A stretch of 29,115 nt of DNA, from positions 1-29,115 of the forward strand of contig JAIRSA010000055.1 in assembly GCA_031255695.1 (NCBI GenBank), written 5' to 3'. The stretch's first letter is position 1; each line of letters begins with the position of its first letter. The notes beneath the pieces are model-generated. The model saw nothing but the letters and a program-made list of their open reading frames with translations, was not told where the DNA came from and searched no databases. This stretch comes from Eubacteriales Family XIII. Incertae Sedis bacterium (lineage in GTDB: Bacteria; Bacillota; Clostridia; Peptostreptococcales; Anaerovoracaceae). The position numbers and the translations under genes are program-made. This document shows, piece by piece, positions 18,001 through 21,103 of this stretch.

Positions 18001-20141
18001 GGGGGCACAGGGCCTGGGCCGAGGCGGCTGCAGCGGCCGAAGGCGCCGCCGCGAGCGGCGTGCCGGAAGCAGCCGAAGGCGGCGTGGCAGGTGGCGTGCC
18101 GGAAGCGGCCGAAGGCGGCGTGGCAGGTGGCGTGCCGGAAGAGGCGGCAGGCGCCGCAGCGGTCCCGGAAGCAGCGGCGGAATGGGGCCTGGCGCAGGCC
18201 GGCATAGCGACGGCCAGGGCCACGCTGAGCGGCAGCGAGCACAGACTGTTCGAGGAGGCCGCAGGCTATGCCGGCAGGGAAGGGCACGCATGCCTAATTG
18301 CGGCGGCCGCAGGCATGGCGGCCATGCGGCACGGGCAGGAGCCTACGGCGCCGGATATAGAAATAGAGATCGAGCGCGACTGCCGCATGGCGGGGGGCGG
18401 CCTGCCTGCGGCGCATAGGGCGGCCGGCTGCTTCACGGGGCATGCGGCGGCAGCGGCGCATGCAGGGGCCGGCGAGACCCTGAAATCCGCTGCGGCGGCG
18501 CTGGCTGAAGCGCCGGCGGCGGCAGCGCCTGGCGCAGGCGGCGCGGTGCGGGTGGCTGCCGGCTATTCCGGCGGCGTAGGCGATCTGCTGGATGGTTTCG
18601 GCGACGCCAGGCTGCTGGGCTGGCACGATATAAAAGGGCTGCCGGCAGAGGCTGCTGCGGCACTGCGCGCCTGGCCGGAAGGCGGCGGGCTGATGCTGGA
18701 GGCGTCGTGCCGTGAAGGCTTTTGCGGCGGCGCGGAGGCATTCCTGGATAGCTGCGTGGAGGCGCTGCAGGAGGCCTCGCTCGAATGCGCAGGCGAAGGC
18801 GCGGCCAGGCGTGCGCGCATGCAGAAGGATATAGAGGGGGCGCTCCGTGGGTACGGGCCCGCCCGCAGGGGCGGCGTGGCGAAGACGCGGTATAGGCCCC
18901 TGGCCGTACAGGCGGGGTTCATGGCGCAGCCCATGGACGTGATGTGCGAGGCCTATGAGCTGGGCTGCCCGGCAGGGCAGGCGGCCGAGGCTGTACGGAG
19001 CGTGGCGGCGTCGCAAGGCGCGCTGAGGACAAGGTTCAACGCGGTTATCGGCATGTTCGAGGAGCGCGGCCCCGAAGACGGGTGGCGCGTCCCCGTGATA
19101 GACATGGAAGGGAAGGGCTACAGGGCGGACGAGTTCATCAGGGCGTATTCAGAGGCCGCCAGGGCCGCAAGGCTGCTTAGGGGCGGCGGGATGCTGTCGA
19201 GGGCGGCCGTGCTGGACATGGGCGGCGGGCGCTCAATAGCCGTGCACGCGGCGCACCACTGCATATGGGACAAGGCTTCATCGGACCTGCTCGGTGAGGC
19301 GCTGCGTAGGCACGCCGCAGGGCAGGGCGGGGAGGCCGCCGCGCATTCGTATGCGGGGTACTGCCTCGGAGTGCATGCCAGGGGAAAGGCGTACAGGCCC
19401 AGCGCCGCCGAGGAAGCCGCATTCGGCAAGTACGCAGAGGCGGCGAAGGCGGCGGGCAGCGCGTGGGGCGGCGGCGCGGCCGTCGTGAGGGCCGCGCTCA
19501 CGGACGCGCTGCTCCGGGAATTCTCCGAAAGGCCGATAGAGGCGGCGATGGGCTTCCTGGCGCGGCTGGAGCAAGAGGGCGGCGGGCGCCAGGGCGGGCG
19601 GCTGCCGTATTGGCTGATGCACCACGGGCGCGGGCCGCATAACAGCCAGACCATGGGGCTCATGCTAGACGTGGCGCCTGTCATATACAGCGCGGAGGGC
19701 GGCATGGAGACCGCCATGCCAGGCCTGGCATTCGCGGCCTCCGCAGACCTGGCATTCGCGGCCCCCGCAGGCCTGGCGGGCAGCGGCGCGGCTGCCGCCG
19801 GCCAGGGGCCCGCAGACACCGGGGCCTTGCCCGATCCAGACAGCATCCCAGCCGCCGAGAAGCTGGCCCTGTGGCAGCGGGCGCATCCAGGCGAGGATCT
19901 GCTGGCCATGGTGCCAGGGATAAACTATACCGGCATATACGGCGGCACCGGCGGCCTAGGCGCGTCCTCGCCCAGGCAGGTGGAGGCCATGGAGGCAGGC
20001 GGCGGCAGGTCGGCGTCGATGACGTTCAGCGTGGACGGCGGCGTGCTGGAGGCGGGCATAGTCGGGATAACGATTGACCGGGATATGCTGGACAAGGTAT
20101 TGTATATGCTGGAGCGCGATATTGGCGGCCGCCAAAGTTAG
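1..20141 (+). CDS. Giant multimodular non-ribosomal peptide synthetase, 5'-truncated by the window edge
   Basis: This gene builds a peptide by the thiotemplate mechanism in the cytoplasm. The frame is open from base 3, and its first codons (PAKTAPYRAWAEAL) match the interior of the later E domains, so the true start lies upstream. The GTG at 105 is internal. The TAG stop is at 20139. Visible order: E (partial), C-A-T, C-A-T-E, C-A-T-E, C-A-T-degenerate E, terminal C/E-like domain. A domains carry YTSGTTGRPKG and a terminal NGKxDR. T domains carry GGHSL or GGDSI. Intact C domains carry HHIIMDG, HHIISDG or HHIMMDG, and intact E domains HHLVVDAVSW. No thioesterase or reductase domain is fused at the end. 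A free thioesterase and a PPTase follow. Oddities are Ala/Gly-rich in-frame repeats in loops, near-identical module segments and an AT-richer T-C patch (about 3985-5580). Family identity is certain; the product is unknown. Confidence 0.97.
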   Translation, partial: PAKTAPYRAWAEALEEYASGGAIEGEEAHWARIAVDAAGAGAPGGARAAGTGPEGGAGYGTVWAEASEWATGVLAHSAQEAFGASAGDALLAALALAMRAWDGRRRLAVEAEGHGREDLGAGLAVDRTVGWFTSVYPAIVEAGGGAAAAVMAAKEALRAAPRGGVGYGALKWMAGKGYARVKGAVGFNYLGDMDSEAGRLEGISPSWLGSGGDVAPENRRPHALEINCMSEGGRIRASLSYNRSLYGQGRAEALAARLAEAIEEVARACAAQAAEGRVMTGSDYGVPGMGQAELEGILAGGPVERIYGLTPMQEGLLYHKMSGGGASGYVLQTAFRASGRVDMELTEGALRLLALKYPALRTRFAWSRSGRPLQAVAADRRIELAEAWPADEAGVRRIKGENVSRGFDLEKDSLLRVTAVHMPDGEDMLLWTAHHIIMDGWCISLLLRDFLGFYRALSEGAEPGPLEEGIKEWGKGRAGYWGYISWLEGQGRKAAMGYWARLLEGYEGAAVVPAVGPGADGPRGSGEELHTIGEELTAAAVALCTKLGATLNTALEAAFGIVLQRCCMSRDVVFGKVVSGRGAPLPGIEEEVGLFINTVPVRAKTGEGDTAGQLIKSMQAQAIEGLRHEHAPLAEVQAASAAGRGLIQTMFAFENYYVDKEGIGQGLPGLEIETEGSREEVEYPISVSAYAEGGRVTLRAMYDPEKHCAWEAAALLRRMEKVLGQMAEDPDVLLEDIDAALDDEKAAILGSFNDTGTEYGKDLTAVDLFDTQAAKTPDAMAIKYMDGGMTYGELAARTGRLAWRLRDLGVGPGDRVALAAGRGMEAIVGILGVLKAGGAYVPVDPAYPQARVRHMLEDSAPKAVLVHGEGAALFGAADAPTVADAADASTVADAADAPTVAGAAAADAAVLAEGGLAALCDGMGTAVLDLGDPSSYADREGAPPRLEKPEDLAYIIYTSGTTGRPKGVMIEHRGIVNLAASVALSAPSEGETMMQFASLSFDAVTYELVVGLFFGGALCLITEEAAKDPEKCARYMEGHGVTMAVLPPNYLALLKYKGFRHVMTAGSEAIRDNVVAASADNIMFSNEYGPTEVTVASTSWKCAPGDRIPDIIPIGRPIANKKVYILDGMRLCGIGMPGELCIGGDGLARGYLNQPELTAEKFVEGPHGVGRIYRSGDLARWLPDGNIEYLGRIDSQVKVRGYRIELGEIEAALRGQPGVRDAIAMLWEGSGGDRQICAYAVAEPAAVTEPAAGAGPAALEAAGRAVGAAGGETAAAGGRAALDTAALREALAGELPSYMIPAYIMEIASVPLTANGKPDRRALPKPEILSKREYVKPRTNAEITIVDVFEKTLGADHIGIDDDFFEMGGHSLRAVIVTNAIEARTGIRLPLKEVFANPTARLLAVRLRQARGSAYSPIPKAPERKYYPMSPTQRRLFVIDQIEGEGTAYNMPIIIEFDVELDIDRLRKAATALVRRHEALRTSFRMANGEAVQFIASEDDARLEVEYVEYDESGEPGAAQERIVKMATEGFVRPFDLGTAPLVRMKAIKTRDGKMNMVLCDMHHIISDGITINVLLKELSKLYNGETFEPLRVQYKDYSEWINLKDISAQKAYWKNVFEGGAPGLNMPLDYPRQKMQSRNGERMSSSLNARQKKGIDAINRRMGTTSFMSLLAAFMILLHKYSRQNDIVVGTPISGRTHRDTQSMVGMFVNTLALRAFPEAGKTYIDFLNEVKELSINAFENQEYPFDELVEEVGEKRELSRNPLFDVMFIVQNNDMEKFEVGTVEYKNIPDVKIESKFEISLELREKEDEYSVGLEYCSDLFTKATMEMFLKHYGVIIDSIIEDPDARIEELGTAGADEKAMILKEFNDGAGAAYDGGLTLVDLFDAQAERRADAIAVKYMDSGITYRELAARASGLAWKLRDLGVGPGVRVAVAAGRGIEAVTGMLGVLKAGGAYVPIDLSYPQARVRYMLEDSAPKAVLVHGEGAYIFGPDGADAADSQEGGLAALCAGMGATLLDLGDLGSYAGREGAPPRMEGPEDLAYIIYTSGTTGRPKGAMIEHRNVVGLMTAGASMFGFSERDVWTMFHSCSFDFSVWEMYGALLYGGTLVAVSRETAQDAYAFLDLVEREGVTVLNQVPSSFYGLMGAGGGVMGSVRHLIFGGEALQPARLASWMAGRPGIAVTNMYGITETTVHATHKRIGAAETASGASNIGRALPTSGVYIIDGGKLCGIGVPGEICVAGAGVGRGYLNQPGLTAEKFVEGPCGIGRIYRSGDLGRWLPGGEIEYLGRMDSQVKVRGYRIELGEIEEALRRQPGVSDAAAVAVKQESGNAICAYVVADGGAEALPSLRGALAAELPAYMVPAYIMAVANLPLTANGKLDRRALPKPAALAGKGGAAVPETDVELAVAQAFGEALGTGPVGMGDSFFELGGDSIKAIRAVSMLRGMGYDISVKDIMQLGTARAVAAVAVRAADSGYGRMEACGGAPLTPIQREFFSWGLEKPQHFNQSIMLYMEGGMDGACARGAAAAIALHHDALRAVFPMGEGGARRQEIMPPRAGGGFGWHERDYRGDPQAEAKIEACCARAQAGMDIERGPLFKACLFHTDDGSHLLLCAHHLVVDAVSWRILAGDMMLAYRQLSEGGRASLPAKTAPYRAWAEALEAYASGGAIEGEEAHWARIAAEAAGAGAADAGAAGVDHDGGAGEGTADAGAPGGADVGAAGKDSGNAGAAGAGTASEDADAVGAGAAPEDAGAAGVGHDGGAGEGAADAGAAGIGHDGGVGEGAAGTEPEGGYGTVWAEASEWATGVLAHSAQEAFGASAGDALLAALALAMRAWDGRRRLAVEAEGHGREDIGAGLAVDRTVGWFTSIYPAIVEAEGGAAAAVMAAKEALRAAPRGGVGYGTLKWMAGRGYAGAEGAVGFNYLGDIDTEAGRLEGLSPSWLGGGGDVAPENRRPHVLELNCMSEGGRIRASLSYSRALYSQERAEALAALLPEAIEEVARACAAQAAEGRVMTGSDYGVPGMGQAELEGILADGPVERIYGLTPMQEGMLYHKMSGGGASGYVLQTVFRASGRIGMALAEGALRLLALKHPALRARFAWSRSGRPLQAVAADRRIELAEAWPADEAEAQRIKGEDVARGFDLEKDSLLRVTAVHMPDGGDMMLWTAHHIIMDGWCISLLLRDFLGFYRALSEGAEPEALEEGITEWGKGRAGYWGYISWLEGQGRKAAMGYWARLLDGYEEAAAVPAVGPGADGPRGSGEELYTIGEELTAAAGALCARLGATLNTAFEAAFGIVLQRCCMSRDVVFGKVVSGRGAPLAGIEEEVGLFINAVPVRAKTGEGDTAGQLIRSLQAQAIEGLRHEHAPLAEVQAASAVGRGLIQTMFAFENYYVDKEGIGQGMPGLEIEADGFREEAEYPMSVSAYAEGGRVTLRAMYDPEKHCAWEAAALLRRMEKVLGQMAESPDMPLEDIDAALDEEKAAILGSFNDTGAEYARDLTLVDLFDAQAAKAPGAIALRYRGEPAARSGNAQADGGAGIGGSEGIGGSGLAAGSAAGAGSMTYGELAARAGRLAWRLRDLGVGPGDRVAIASGRGMEAIVGILGVLKAGGAYVPIDPAYPQARVMHMLEDSAPKVVLVHGEGAAIFGMNGPAGAGVMPGGGGRADAPAVAGAADAPAAAGAADAPAMAGAADAFAGAGAADASAGAGAADAFAGAAAADAAVFAEGGLAALCAGMGAVMMDLGDPNSYADREGAPPRLEKPEDLAYIIYTSGTTGRPKGVMIEHRGAVNLREYFRRCQPTGEGDMALQFASLAFDAHVAELLLSIFAGASLLLCSMDWIMDIERFKDVCREEGVSALVLPPHFLGQLGAIDARIVISAGSEAMSESISALGAGTSYSNDYGPTEATVCATHWGYSHGDPVPDPVPIGRPICNKSVYILDGMRLCGIGMPGELCIGGEGLARGYLNMPRLTAEKFVEGPHGTGRIYRSGDLARWLPDGNIEYLGRIDEQVKVRGYRIELGEIEGALRRQPGVVDAVAIAREYRGDKIVCAYAVGDVESAALKNAMRAELPDYMVPAFIMAINSLPLTANGKLDRDALPAPEAASDEAYAPPATEAEKAVAGVFEEILGQSPVGIDDSFFELGGDSIKAIRAVSRLRDMGYEISAREFMRLGTPRLMAAAAVEAAADSGYESMEACGGAPLTPIQHEFFSWGLEKPQHFNLSIMLYIEGGLDGACARGAAAALALHHDTLRAVFPLGAGGARRQEIMPPRAGGGFGWHERDYRGDLQAEDKIRACCARAQSGMDLERGPLFKACLFHTDGGSHLLLCAHHLVVDAVSWRMLAGDMMLAYRQLKGGGRVSLPAKTAPYRAWAEALEAYASGGAVEGEEAHWARIAAEAADAVAPGGAGAGAADAMAPGDAGAAGTKPEGDAGYGTVRIEASEWATGMLTRGAQEAFGASTGDALLAALALAMRAWDGRRRLAVEAEGHGREDIGAGLAVDRTVGWFTSVYPAIVEAEGGAGDAVIAAKEALRAAPRGGVGYGALKWLAGRGYAKAEGAVGFNYLGDMDAEAGQLEGLTPSWLGGGDVAPENRPPHALEINGMSEGGRVRVSLSYSRSIYSREGTEALAALMAEAIDEVARACAAQAAEGRVMTGSDYGVPGMGQAELAAIMADGPVERIYGLTPMQEGMLYHKMSGGGASGYVLQTVFRASGRIGMALTEGAIRLLALKYPAIRARFAWSKSGKPLQAVAADRRIELAEAWAADEAEAQRIKGEDVARGFDLEKDSLLRVTAVHMPDGTDLLLWTAHHIMMDGWCISLLLRDFLGFYRALSDGAEPGALEEGIKEWGKGRAGYWGYISWLEGQGRKTAMRYWAGLLEGYEGAAAVPAVGPGADEPRGSGEEFHTIGEGPTAAAAALCARLGATLNTALEAAFGIVLQRCCMSHDVVFGKVVSGRGAPLPGIEEEVGLFINTVPVRVKTDECETAERLIRSLQTQAIEGLRHEHAPLAEVQAASAAGRGLVQTMFAFENYYVDKGIAGQGLPGLDIEAEGAREEVDYPMSISAYAEGGRINMKAIYDPEKHCAWEATAMLRRIEKVLGQMVESPDAPLEGIDAALDSEKALILGWFNDSGTEYRKDLTAVDLFDTQAGKTPDATALKYMDGGMTYGELAARAGRLAWRLRDLGVGPGDRVAVVSGRRMEAIVGILGVLKAGGAYVPIDPAYPQARLRHMLEDSAPKAVLVHGEGAALFGLNGAAGASAGAMPGESGADAGGAAGTGNAIAPADIANAAADATIFAEGGLAALCAGMGATLLDLGAPSSYADREGAPPRLEKPEDLAYIIYTSGTTGRPKGVMIEHGGIVNLAARATLNGPREGDTMMQFASMSFDAVTYELIVGLFFGGALCLAPEEVVRDPEKCAPYMERHGVTMAVLPPNYLALLKYKGFRYVMTAGSEAIRDNVVEANANNVIFSNEYGPTEATVGATLWECAPGDRIPDIIPIGRPMANKKIYILDGMRLCGIGVPGELCIGGDGLARGYMNQPELTAEKFVEGPYGVGRIYRSGDLARWLPDGNIEYLGRIDSQVKVRGYRIELGEIEAALRGQPGVRDAVAMVWEDAAGDRQICAYVVADDAAAGGAVGEAAGFELAAGGAVGAAGGDAAAAGGAVGAAVGDDAAAGGAAGAAVGDAAVAGAATGDPAAPGVLAEPAGSAALDIAALKDTLAAELPAYMIPAHIVEIASVPLTANGKPDRHALPRPGAHAGRGAVPLETEEEKAVAAAFEEVLATGGIGAEDSFFDMGGDSIKAIRVAALLRAKGYEVMVKDIMERRTARGIAMAAKSPAAGAEAARGPMPPTPGQRWILMAESEGQGVQARSAAFFSEGGFETDALRAALAALAARHGALRGTLAGGRWHEAPEGAAAYGWTERRCGPEEAAGGAAALLREVETQIDITQGPAAGSGLFHTDGGDIFAVSVHAAAADSWSWRVLMEDIADGYRQHLRLGSISLPAAGGHRAWAEAAAAAEGAAASGVPEAAEGGVAGGVPEAAEGGVAGGVPEEAAGAAAVPEAAAEWGLAQAGIATARATLSGSEHRLFEEAAGYAGREGHACLIAAAAGMAAMRHGQEPTAPDIEIEIERDCRMAGGGLPAAHRAAGCFTGHAAAAAHAGAGETLKSAAAALAEAPAAAAPGAGGAVRVAAGYSGGVGDLLDGFGDARLLGWHDIKGLPAEAAAALRAWPEGGGLMLEASCREGFCGGAEAFLDSCVEALQEASLECAGEGAARRARMQKDIEGALRGYGPARRGGVAKTRYRPLAVQAGFMAQPMDVMCEAYELGCPAGQAAEAVRSVAASQGALRTRFNAVIGMFEERGPEDGWRVPVIDMEGKGYRADEFIRAYSEAARAARLLRGGGMLSRAAVLDMGGGRSIAVHAAHHCIWDKASSDLLGEALRRHAAGQGGEAAAHSYAGYCLGVHARGKAYRPSAAEEAAFGKYAEAAKAAGSAWGGGAAVVRAALTDALLREFSERPIEAAMGFLARLEQEGGGRQGGRLPYWLMHHGRGPHNSQTMGLMLDVAPVIYSAEGGMETAMPGLAFAASADLAFAAPAGLAGSGAAAAGQGPADTGALPDPDSIPAAEKLALWQRAHPGEDLLAMVPGINYTGIYGGTGGLGASSPRQVEAMEAGGGRSASMTFSVDGGVLEAGIVGITIDRDMLDKVLYMLERDIGGRQS
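3..840 (+). other. NRPS domain: epimerization (E) domain, C-terminal part
   Basis: Only the second half of this E domain is inside the window. It shows the motifs AEGHGRE (about 330-350), DRTVGWFTSVYPAIV, GVGYGALKW and FNYLGD (FNYLG at 561-575), all typical of E domains. It would convert the residue loaded by the upstream, unseen module to the D form. It is followed by a condensation domain of the D-donor-accepting type, which fits. The linker between its half-domains is short and Ala/Gly-rich (about 105-175). Confidence 0.9.
906..4240 (+). other. NRPS module 1: C-A-T, no epimerization
   Basis: The C domain (about 906-2265) begins with YGLTPMQEGLLYH and has HHIIMDG at 1302-1322. Its form and its place after an E domain suggest it takes a D-residue donor. 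The A domain (about 2289-3990) has YTSGTTGRPKG. Aligning it by eye to the GrsA pocket gives the code D-A-Y-V-M-A-E-V-A-K. This shares six of ten positions with the classic Tyr code DGTITAEVAK, so an aromatic residue is possible but not established. The T domain has GGHSL, with the phosphopantetheine Ser at 4113-4115; the HS form fits the absence of an E domain. Two Ala-rich insertions sit in the A domain, at 2628-2717 and about 3720-3850. Confidence 0.88.
2628..2708 (+). repeat. Three tandem 27-nt repeats inside the module 1 A domain
   Basis: The units are 2628-2654, 2655-2681 and 2682-2708. Each encodes nine residues of the pattern ADAxTVAxA and preserves the reading frame. They sit between the HGEGAALFG stretch and the LAEGGLAAL stretch of the A domain, before the YTSGTTG motif. 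The same site carries repeats in module 3. Confidence 0.9.
4266..9060 (+). other. NRPS module 2: C-A(Thr)-T-E, predicted D-Thr or D-allo-Thr
   Basis: The C domain (about 4266-5590) has HHIISDG at 4689-4709 and looks like an L-donor type, as expected after the E-less module 1. The A domain (about 5640-7175) gives, by alignment to GrsA, the code D-F-W-N-I-G-M-V-H-K, which is identical to the established Thr code. The T domain has LGGDSIKA with Ser at 7305-7307, the form that precedes E domains. The E domain (about 7437-9010) has HHLVVDAVSW at 7851-7880, then EGHGRE and FNYLGD. A long low-complexity Ala/Gly/Asp linker (about 8060-8385) separates its two halves. This A domain lacks the repeat insertions seen in the other three. 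Confidence 0.92.
8060..8385 (+). repeat. Low-complexity repeat-coding linker in the module 2 E domain
   Basis: This in-frame region encodes about 108 residues rich in Ala, Gly and Asp, between the two half-domains of the E domain. A unit of about 54 nt coding for DAGAAGxxHDGGxGEG recurs near 8076, 8256 and 8307, with diverged sequence between. The equivalent linkers of the other two intact E domains are much shorter. Confidence 0.8.
9114..13965 (+). other. NRPS module 3: C-A-T-E, Phe-like pocket, D-configured residue
   Basis: The C domain (about 9114-10470, HHIIMDG at 9510-9530) closely resembles those of modules 1 and 4. The A domain (about 10497-12290) gives the code D-A-A-V-I-A-D-V-C-K by eye. 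It matches the Phe code DAWTIAAVCK at seven of ten positions, so an aromatic substrate is a tentative guess. The A domain carries a ~34-residue Gly/Ala insertion near its N-terminus (about 10567-10680) and six 27-nt repeats at 10992-11153. The T domain has LGGDSIKA (about 12420-12445). The E domain (about 12555-13965) has HHLVVDAVSW at 12981-13010, EGHGRE and FNYLGD, so the residue should be D. The region about 11360-11800 looks like a swapped substrate-binding core. Confidence 0.87.
10992..11153 (+). repeat. Six tandem 27-nt repeats inside the module 3 A domain
   Basis: Six in-frame units of nine codons (10992-11018, 11019-11045, 11046-11072, 11073-11099, 11100-11126, 11127-11153) encode ADAPAVAGA and variants. 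The last three units form a sub-family with Phe or Ser at position 4. The site is the same loop as the module 1 array. Confidence 0.92.
14022..17490 (+). other. NRPS module 4: C-A-T, same pocket type as module 1
   Basis: The C domain (about 14022-15380) has HHIMMDG at 14412-14432. The A domain (about 15396-17250) gives the code D-A-Y-V-M-A-E-V-G-K, differing from module 1 at one position, and the two A domains are near-identical over long stretches of DNA. They probably activate the same or a very similar amino acid. A repeat-rich Ala/Gly insertion lies between the A8 region and the final NGKPDR motif (about 16866-17110). The T domain has MGGDSIKA with Ser at 17379-17381. This is the form normally paired with an E domain, although the E-like domain that follows looks inactive. 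Confidence 0.88.
16866..17070 (+). repeat. Imperfect ~42-nt repeats in the module 4 A domain
   Basis: Units of roughly 14 codons with the pattern DAAAGGAVGAAVG recur in frame with some decay. The insertion lies between the CAYVVAD strand and the ALKDTLAAELPAYM segment, in the small C-terminal subdomain of the A domain. Modules 2 and 3 have no insertion here; module 1 has a shorter, related one (about 3720-3850). Confidence 0.75.
17520..18800 (+). other. NRPS domain: degenerate epimerization-like domain
   Basis: This segment sits where the E domain of module 4 should be and aligns with the other E domains of this protein, but its motifs have decayed. HHLVVDAVSW is replaced by HAAAADSWSW (17895-17924), so the second His is Ala. 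The EGHGRE motif is replaced by ERDCRM, and no FNYLG motif can be found. The first motif (HFNQS in module 2) is also lost. SWSWRVL and GYRQ remain as landmarks. Two 36-nt in-frame repeats lie in the central linker (18057-18128). I infer that it does not epimerize and may be a scaffold. Confidence 0.75.
18057..18143 (+). repeat. 36-nt in-frame repeats in the degenerate E domain linker
   Basis: Two near-perfect 36-nt units (18057-18092 and 18093-18128), each coding GVPEAAEGGVAG, are followed by a partial third. They lie in the linker between the half-domains of the degenerate E domain. Confidence 0.88.
18850..20138 (+). other. NRPS terminal domain of the C/E superfamily
   Basis: The last ~430 residues form another condensation-superfamily domain instead of a thioesterase. 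A C-like opening is present (PLAVQAGF, then QGALRTRFN). The core motif is HHCIWDK at 19254-19274, with both His residues and the Asp kept but Lys in place of Gly. Later landmarks resemble E domains: HHGRG at 19620-19634, MGLMLDVAPVIY, and INYTG at 19920-19934 in the place of FNYLG. It could be a peptide-releasing or cyclizing C-like domain, a second E-like domain or a recruitment domain. The sequence does not decide. An Ala-rich insertion lies at about 19730-19830. Confidence 0.65.
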
Positions 20142-20389
20142 GCCGCCCGGCGCACAAGCCGGCCCCGCCCCTGCGGCCGGCTTCGCCCCTGCGGCGGCCC
20201 CGCCCCTGTGGCGGCCCCGCCCCTATGGCCATCTTAGCCTGTGTGGCGGCCCCGCCCATGCAGCCAGCCCTGCCCCTGTGGCCAGCTTCGCCCCTGTGGC
20301 GGCCCCGCCCATGCGGCGGCCAGCCTTGCCCGCGCATATGCAGGCGAAATGATCAAGCCCGCCCTACGGCGGAGACGGAGACGGATGAT
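20142..20389. repeat. GC-rich degenerate repeats in the NRPS-thioesterase gap
   Basis: The gap is filled to about 20340 by a short-period imperfect repeat built around blocks such as cccctgtggcggccccgcc, in several diverged copies. It has no stop codons in the thioesterase frame, so that frame appears open, but it shows no protein homology. The last 50 bases are less repetitive and hold the ribosome binding site of the thioesterase. I see no promoter or terminator, so the next two genes probably share the NRPS transcript. Confidence 0.75.
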
Positions 20390-21103
20390 ATGTATAATGA
20401 TATGTATATGGAGACAGCCACAGTAAATAAATTGGCGTGCATACCATATGCGGGCAGCTCGGCGGCCATGTACGGCCCGTTCAAAAGGGCCCTTGCCGGC
20501 ATCCCGGTGCATGCGATCGATATTGCGGGGAAGGGCGGCAGGATCGCGGAGCGGCAGCACCAGACATTCGAAGAAGCGGCCCAGGACTGTGCGCGGGCGC
20601 TGCTGGGCATCGGCGATTATGCCAACACCTCGGTTTTCGGCTACAGCATGGGCGGCCTGCTGGCATACGAGGCTGCGGCGTCCATATACCGGGACTACGG
20701 GATGCTGCCCCGGAACATATTCATAGCCGCGTGCGACCCGCCGCACGTAGGCAGGGGCGGCGAGGCCTATTCGAAATACGGCGACGCGGCATTGAGCGAA
20801 TACCTGCTGAAGATGGGGGGGATAGACGAAGAGCTCCTGAGCTATCCGGATTTCGCGGAATTTTTCCTGCCAATAATCCGCTACGACTTTGCCCTGCTGG
20901 AATCGTACCGATGCAGTGCCGGCCAAAGGCTCCCGGCCGCGCTCCACATACTATATTCAAGCGACGAGCGCAATATATCCGAATGGGACCGCTATTCGGC
21001 CGTAGGATGCAGCTATTCATATTTCGATGGAGGGCATTTTTTCATCAATATGTCATGCGATAATGTATGCGGCTTGCTGAAGCGGGTGATGCTCAGTGGA
21101 TAG
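20390..21103 (+). CDS. Type II (free-standing) thioesterase, alpha/beta hydrolase
   Basis: The 237-residue product matches the external thioesterases that accompany NRPS genes. These hydrolyse mis-primed or stalled acyl groups from carrier domains and sometimes release the product. Landmarks are the N-terminal IPYAGSS (residues 18-24), the nucleophile elbow GYSMGG with Ser86, and GGHFF with the catalytic His216. The acidic member is probably an Asp near DERN or EWDRY. The ATG at 20390 is chosen because GGAG at 20377-20380 lies nine bases upstream. In-frame ATGs at 20402 and 20408 lack such a site, and upstream extension only translates repeats. The stop overlaps the PPTase start. Because the NRPS lacks a fused thioesterase, this enzyme may also help release the peptide, which is an inference. 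Confidence 0.93.
   Translation: MYNDMYMETATVNKLACIPYAGSSAAMYGPFKRALAGIPVHAIDIAGKGGRIAERQHQTFEEAAQDCARALLGIGDYANTSVFGYSMGGLLAYEAAASIYRDYGMLPRNIFIAACDPPHVGRGGEAYSKYGDAALSEYLLKMGGIDEELLSYPDFAEFFLPIIRYDFALLESYRCSAGQRLPAALHILYSSDERNISEWDRYSAVGCSYSYFDGGHFFINMSCDNVCGLLKRVMLSG

Noticed and set aside
18850..20138. Terminal domain as a glycopeptide-type X domain
   Set aside because: From memory, X domains have an altered HRxxxDD-like core. This domain keeps HHxxxD, and no P450 gene is visible nearby.
20225..20389. N-terminal extension of the thioesterase
   Set aside because: It translates degenerate intergenic repeats. A good ribosome binding site precedes the ATG at 20390, where the family homology begins.
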